Below are positions 18,527 through 21,754 of a stretch of 21,754 nucleotides of DNA, piece by piece. The position numbers and the translations under genes were made by a program. Source of the DNA: Bimuria novae-zelandiae CBS 107.79. Its lineage: Eukaryota; Ascomycota; Dothideomycetes; Pleosporales; Didymosphaeriaceae. Below the pieces are notes generated by a model. It searched no databases and was not told where the DNA came from. It saw only the letters and a program-made list of their open reading frames with translations. Position 1 is the stretch's first letter; each line of letters opens with the position of its first letter. The stretch is from the NCBI GenBank assembly GCA_010015655.1, contig ML976753.1:14670-36423 (forward strand), in the 5' to 3' direction.

Positions 18527-19160
18527 TAATGTGGAGGAAGGTATATAGCACTGTTTTGACTGTACATCTATCTCGATTAGCGATGATACCCCCACATACG
18601 TAATATTAATGCCTCTTTGACGCAACGTTTCAAAATCAGCTTCCGAATAGCAAAGTTTCGTGTGATCTATCTGCTAATTTTTCGCTGCACCAACAATGCC
18701 GCCAGCATCTTCCTAACATCCATCTTCTTGCGACACACTTTCGGGAGAACAAGTATTCCACTGCTTACGCCGTCGACGTGCATCTCGCACAATCAACTCA
18801 ATCCCACGCAGCGCAAATCGTCTGATTCTAACCCAACCTGAAGCAATGCTGTGTGTTGCAGGTTCAGGCGGATTGCGCGGTGTCGAAAGTAACTCAACAG
18901 AGTGAGCAGGTAGCTACGCGACGCCATGCATCTCTAGTCGTGTAGGTACAGGACCAGGTAAGGCAGTTGCATTTGGCATTATCTTAGTCCTATATATTAC
19001 CCTAGGATAACCAATACAGTGGCTAACACCTACTTTGCACCTAGCCGTCTGGCTAACTTACTTCGTATAATATAATATCCAGGAGGAGTATTAGCGCGTT
19101 TATATAAGCTCGATCTGGTCTCCTCGGCACGCGAGCAATGTCTCTCTGTTTATCTTATGT
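18527..19160. other. Intergenic DNA between two converging genes
   Basis: The MARVEL-like gene and the DUF7730-like gene converge here, so this DNA should hold both 3' flanks. From about 18960 to 19110 it becomes more AT-rich with several CTAG and TATATA runs and could be an old repeat remnant, but no family or boundary is clear. The frame at 18617-18841 is featureless. Confidence 0.45.
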
Positions 19161-20329
19161 TCAGCTGGGTATTATGATATCACACGTCGAGTCCCCGACG
19201 TCTAGATCCAGATTGCCGTCAGGGAAGGGTAGGACTACGACGAAGCGCTTCCGAACATGAATTTTGCTGATGTACTCTGCTAACCCCGCCTCCAGCGGCG
19301 CCCACCCCCACCGCAAATGCTGCTCATCGCGGCCCTCGAATCGGATGAGGAGCTCGTGCAGGCCGGGTAACTTAGCGAGGAAGCCCCAGCATTCTTTCCA
19401 CCAGAAGTTGGTGGCGTGAGATATGCCGATGTGTCTTATCTCCGGGGGATCCAGGATCCAGTGGATGTACAAGTAGCGGGGCTCGTTCAGGCGCTGGGGA
19501 AGGATGAAGTAGGGAAGATATAAGAGCGTTGGTTTGTAGAGCGGCAAGTTTTCCCTAGGACCGATGGCCAAGACGAGGACCTGGGACGCGCAGATCGAAG
19601 ATACGGCCTCTAGATACCTGCGATCCCGGGACATTAGCAAGTAGCCCAGTCAAATCAAGCCAACCAGCATCCCCGATGGGTGATACCAGGGTAAGAGGAG
19701 CAGACTTACACCTGGCGACACGTACCCAGCAGACTGATATTAGCGCTGTAGGGAGAATGCTCTCTCGACTCCTGGTGCTCTTTCCGTGATAATAAGCGTG
19801 TCCATTCCCAATGGATATCATAAGCCTTATCCCACATGTTACCCTCACTCCAGAAGCGGCGCTCCATCGCGTTACAGCGCCAGATATCTAGCTTTGTGCC
19901 GGAGACTTCGAGCTCGAGCATTTCCTCGCCGAGGGCGATGTCGTAAACGCGCTTTCTTACCTCCAACGGTAGTTTCGTGAAGAAGATGCTCGTCTGCTGT
20001 ATTGTTTTGAACTCCCCTGACCCTGACGTTGCGCTGGGCGCGGAGGAGGGAGGCGGCGTGATGGGGTGCGCTCTCCTGCCAGGCCACGTGGGACCACTAC
20101 CTTGATATCGCGAACCTCTAAGCACGAGAGCGCTACGTGAGGATTCCATCTCTTTGAGGAGTTTGAAGTGAGATCGCTTTCTCTGGTGCGCGTACCATGC
20201 TTTTCGGAGCTGGGAGGGGAGCAAGAGGAGGAGGACAAAGGGCGTGCATATGTAGATCCCGAGGATGGTGCAGAGGTGGGATAGACGGCGGTAGAAGGGG
20301 TTTTCATGTCGCCTTGGACCATCTTCCAT
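19161..20329 (-). CDS. DUF7730-like fungal protein with N-terminal membrane segment, two exons
   Basis: Exons are 20329-19710 and 19617-19161, giving 358 residues. The 92-bp intron (19709-19618) has donor GTAAGT, a GCTAAT branch site and acceptor CGCAG. It splits a Val codon and restores TCRQVYLEA, a conserved feature of this family. The N-terminus has a hydrophobic segment (about residues 20-38, LCTILGIYICTPFVLLLLL) followed by basic residues, then a Ser/Pro-rich linker. The domain begins at FFTKLPLEVRKRVYDIAL (about 116-133), the usual opening of these F-box-like fungal proteins, and continues with LPQRLNEPRYLYIHW in exon 2. The biochemical role of the family is unknown. The ATG at 20329 is chosen because the 60 bases upstream in frame contain no ATG. 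Domain naming is from memory of the pattern, not a search. Confidence 0.8.
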
Positions 20330-20829
20330 ATTGCAGGTGAGGATAGTGGGTGGAGATACAAGTAAGGATCGATATAGATGGTCTGTCACTCGTGGACTTT
20401 TTGGTGCGAGTCATGCATGGCTTTCGCAGGATGATGGGGTGTGGCGCAGCAGAGGTGAATGGAGTATTCACTCGTGCGAAAAGGTACTTGAGTCGTGGAA
20501 CATAGATCGGTTTGTTTCCTTATTCAGATATGGAGCAGAACAAACATCGTGGTCTTTTGAGTATGATGTGTTCCACGGAGGGGGTTCTCCGGTTTTCAAG
20601 ACTTTCTCGACACTGATCGGGTTACACATACTACCTTGAATATTAAGACCGCAACTGTGTGCTAGGAAAATCAAATTTTCGCGTTAAAAAATCGTGAATA
20701 CGATACAATGCATAATCAGGAACGTCGTTGGTTAGGGTCGTGGTGGAGCTGGAGCTGGAGCTGTGAGATAGCGCTAACGGATAGAAGCGCTAGCCAAATA
20801 CGGACAAGTGCACTTTACCTCAGCTCCTT
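20330..20829. other. Intergenic DNA upstream of the DUF7730-like gene
   Basis: This is presumably the promoter of the minus-strand gene. Three tandem GGAGCT units occur at 20745-20762. Frames at 20331-20639 (+) and 20468-20674 (-) are short and overlap each other. No other feature is recognised. Confidence 0.45.
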
Positions 20830-21754
20830 TACGGAGGTGCCTTTCAAAAGTCCTTGCCCACCTTGGCGAGCAGGGGTATACGCCACATTCCGAATTTAGA
20901 CATATGTCCGATTATCTAAGTCTATGGAGATTCCTGCCCTCCTTGTACTCGTTGCCCCCTTCTAGCTCAATGATCTTCTTTATATGGACAGGAATACGCT
21001 CAATCCAAGCCTGTATCTTCTCCTGAGGTAGATCTCGCCAGCACTGCTCCCATGCACGGACAGCCTCTGCTCTACTCTTTGGCGCGCCTTTCATTGTAGT
21101 AGCTCTCTTCATCCATGGCCAGCAAGGCTCAATAGCGTTTAGGTCAGGAGAGTTGCCACACCAGAGCAACTTTGTAACATCATGGATGCTATATATATAG
21201 CTCTGGACATGATGATCATGAGAGGGCGCTTTATCTTCTTGTACAACAGTGTCTGGCCGCTCTATTTTGCACACCTTTGCAAAAGGTATTAGCTTTGGAA
21301 GTAGCACAGACGTCTGGTACCGATACCAATCAATACCTGAGCCTCTGCCTCGGCTGACCTTTCCTGTCTTCTTATTCCAAGTCCATTGAGGTTGTCGTCC
21401 AGGCTTGTTACGTAGATCAAGGCGACGCATTCCAGTTTCAAGCTCCCATTGCGCCTTCATGATAGGCTCTAGCTCTTGATTTAGCTCCTCAATTCGAGCA
21501 GCAGCAGTCTCCTTCTCCTTCTTTGTTTCTGGTGCCCAACAATGACATGGGCCTTTCTTATCGTACGAAAAGCACCCCCAGAACATGAACTCAGAGTATC
21601 CCTTCCACCTCTCACGAATACAACTTCGAACAAATGCCTCATCAGCCTTCCGCCATATCCTATATCCTCCACGCCTATGCAGGAGAACTACAGACGTTTC
21701 ATCAGACCAGATAACATTCTTCCAGTCCTCAATTGTCCAGTGTTCATGCTGTAG
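20830..21754 (-). mobile_element. Tc1/mariner-like DNA transposon, 3' part (continues past window)
   Basis: The transposase frame defines the element. Its outer end is tentatively placed at the TA dinucleotide 20830-20831. The sequence just inside, CGGAGGTGCCTTTCAAAAGT, followed by CCTTGCCCACC, resembles the terminal repeats of Tc1-type elements. The other terminal repeat lies outside the window, so this boundary is unproven. Confidence 0.6.
20912..21754 (-). CDS. Tc1/mariner-like DD34E transposase, C-terminal 280 residues
   Basis: The frame is open from the window edge to TAA at 20914-20912 with no stop or frameshift. The three catalytic residues are present: Asp in VIWSDET (21703-21701), Asp in VVQEDKAPSH (21235-21233) and Glu in SPDLNAIEPCW (21130-21128). 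The last two are separated by 34 residues, giving DD34E, the Tc1 class rather than Fot1/pogo (DD35D). Between the first and second Asp are about 156 residues, longer than in classic Tc1, including a charged, probably coiled stretch (KKEKETAAARIEELNQELE) and a basic segment before IDWYRYQ. The N-terminal DNA-binding part lies outside the window. The DNA has normal CpA and TpG content and no sign of RIP. Confidence 0.93.
   Translation of the reverse strand, partial: LQHEHWTIEDWKNVIWSDETSVVLLHRRGGYRIWRKADEAFVRSCIRERWKGYSEFMFWGCFSYDKKGPCHCWAPETKKEKETAAARIEELNQELEPIMKAQWELETGMRRLDLRNKPGRQPQWTWNKKTGKVSRGRGSGIDWYRYQTSVLLPKLIPFAKVCKIERPDTVVQEDKAPSHDHHVQSYIYSIHDVTKLLWCGNSPDLNAIEPCWPWMKRATTMKGAPKSRAEAVRAWEQCWRDLPQEKIQAWIERIPVHIKKIIELEGGNEYKEGRNLHRLR

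Overview
The window is nuclear DNA of a filamentous ascomycete, most likely a dothideomycete of the Pleosporales type. The evidence is short 47-92 bp introns with fungal donor, branch and acceptor signals, typical fungal gene families (NOP16, a KE4-type ZIP transporter, a DUF7730-like protein), and a bipartite base composition. A GC-balanced, gene-bearing sequence is interrupted by a 7.7 kb AT-rich block (about 3178-10868). That block has the signature of repeat-induced point mutation (RIP): CpA and TpG largely replaced by TpA. The species cannot be named from the sequence.

Layout. 1-1278 (minus): 5' part of a three-exon gene for an unrecognised, charged, probably nuclear protein that runs off the left edge. 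1279-3177: GC-rich, no convincing gene. 3178-4605: AT-rich unidentified repeat remnant with a GC-richer palindromic island. 4606-10378: one structurally complete Ty1/copia retrotransposon with two 218-bp LTRs. Its gag-protease-integrase-RT-RNase H frame is destroyed by RIP, and one homopolymer frameshift separates RT from RNase H. 10379-10868: more AT-rich repeat sequence. 11575-12340 (minus): NOP16, ribosome biogenesis. 12624-13968 (plus): a YKE4/ZIP7-like zinc transporter, divergent from NOP16 across a 283-bp shared promoter holding three regularly spaced ATCTTATC(T/A)(A/G)ATC boxes. Two of these contain the motif ATCWGATAA on the minus strand, the known type of site for iron-responsive GATA repressors. 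13969-15554: intergenic, with a duplicated 48-bp segment. 15555-15959 (plus): a small membrane-anchored cysteine-rich protein. 17294-18526 (plus): a four-helix MARVEL-like membrane protein with long low-complexity tails. 19161-20329 (minus): a two-exon DUF7730-like protein. 20912-21754 (minus): the uninterrupted C-terminal part of a Tc1/mariner-like DD34E transposase that continues past the right edge.

The host genes do not form a pathway; the one functional pairing is the divergent NOP16/ZIP promoter. The main points of interest are that promoter, the uneven RIP damage in the copia element (LTRs, leader and RT core largely spared while other coding DNA is saturated), the TpG to TpA mechanism behind the lost catalytic acids examined, and the undamaged Tc1-like transposase nearby. 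I see no clearly new multi-gene system, CRISPR array, rRNA or tRNA gene.
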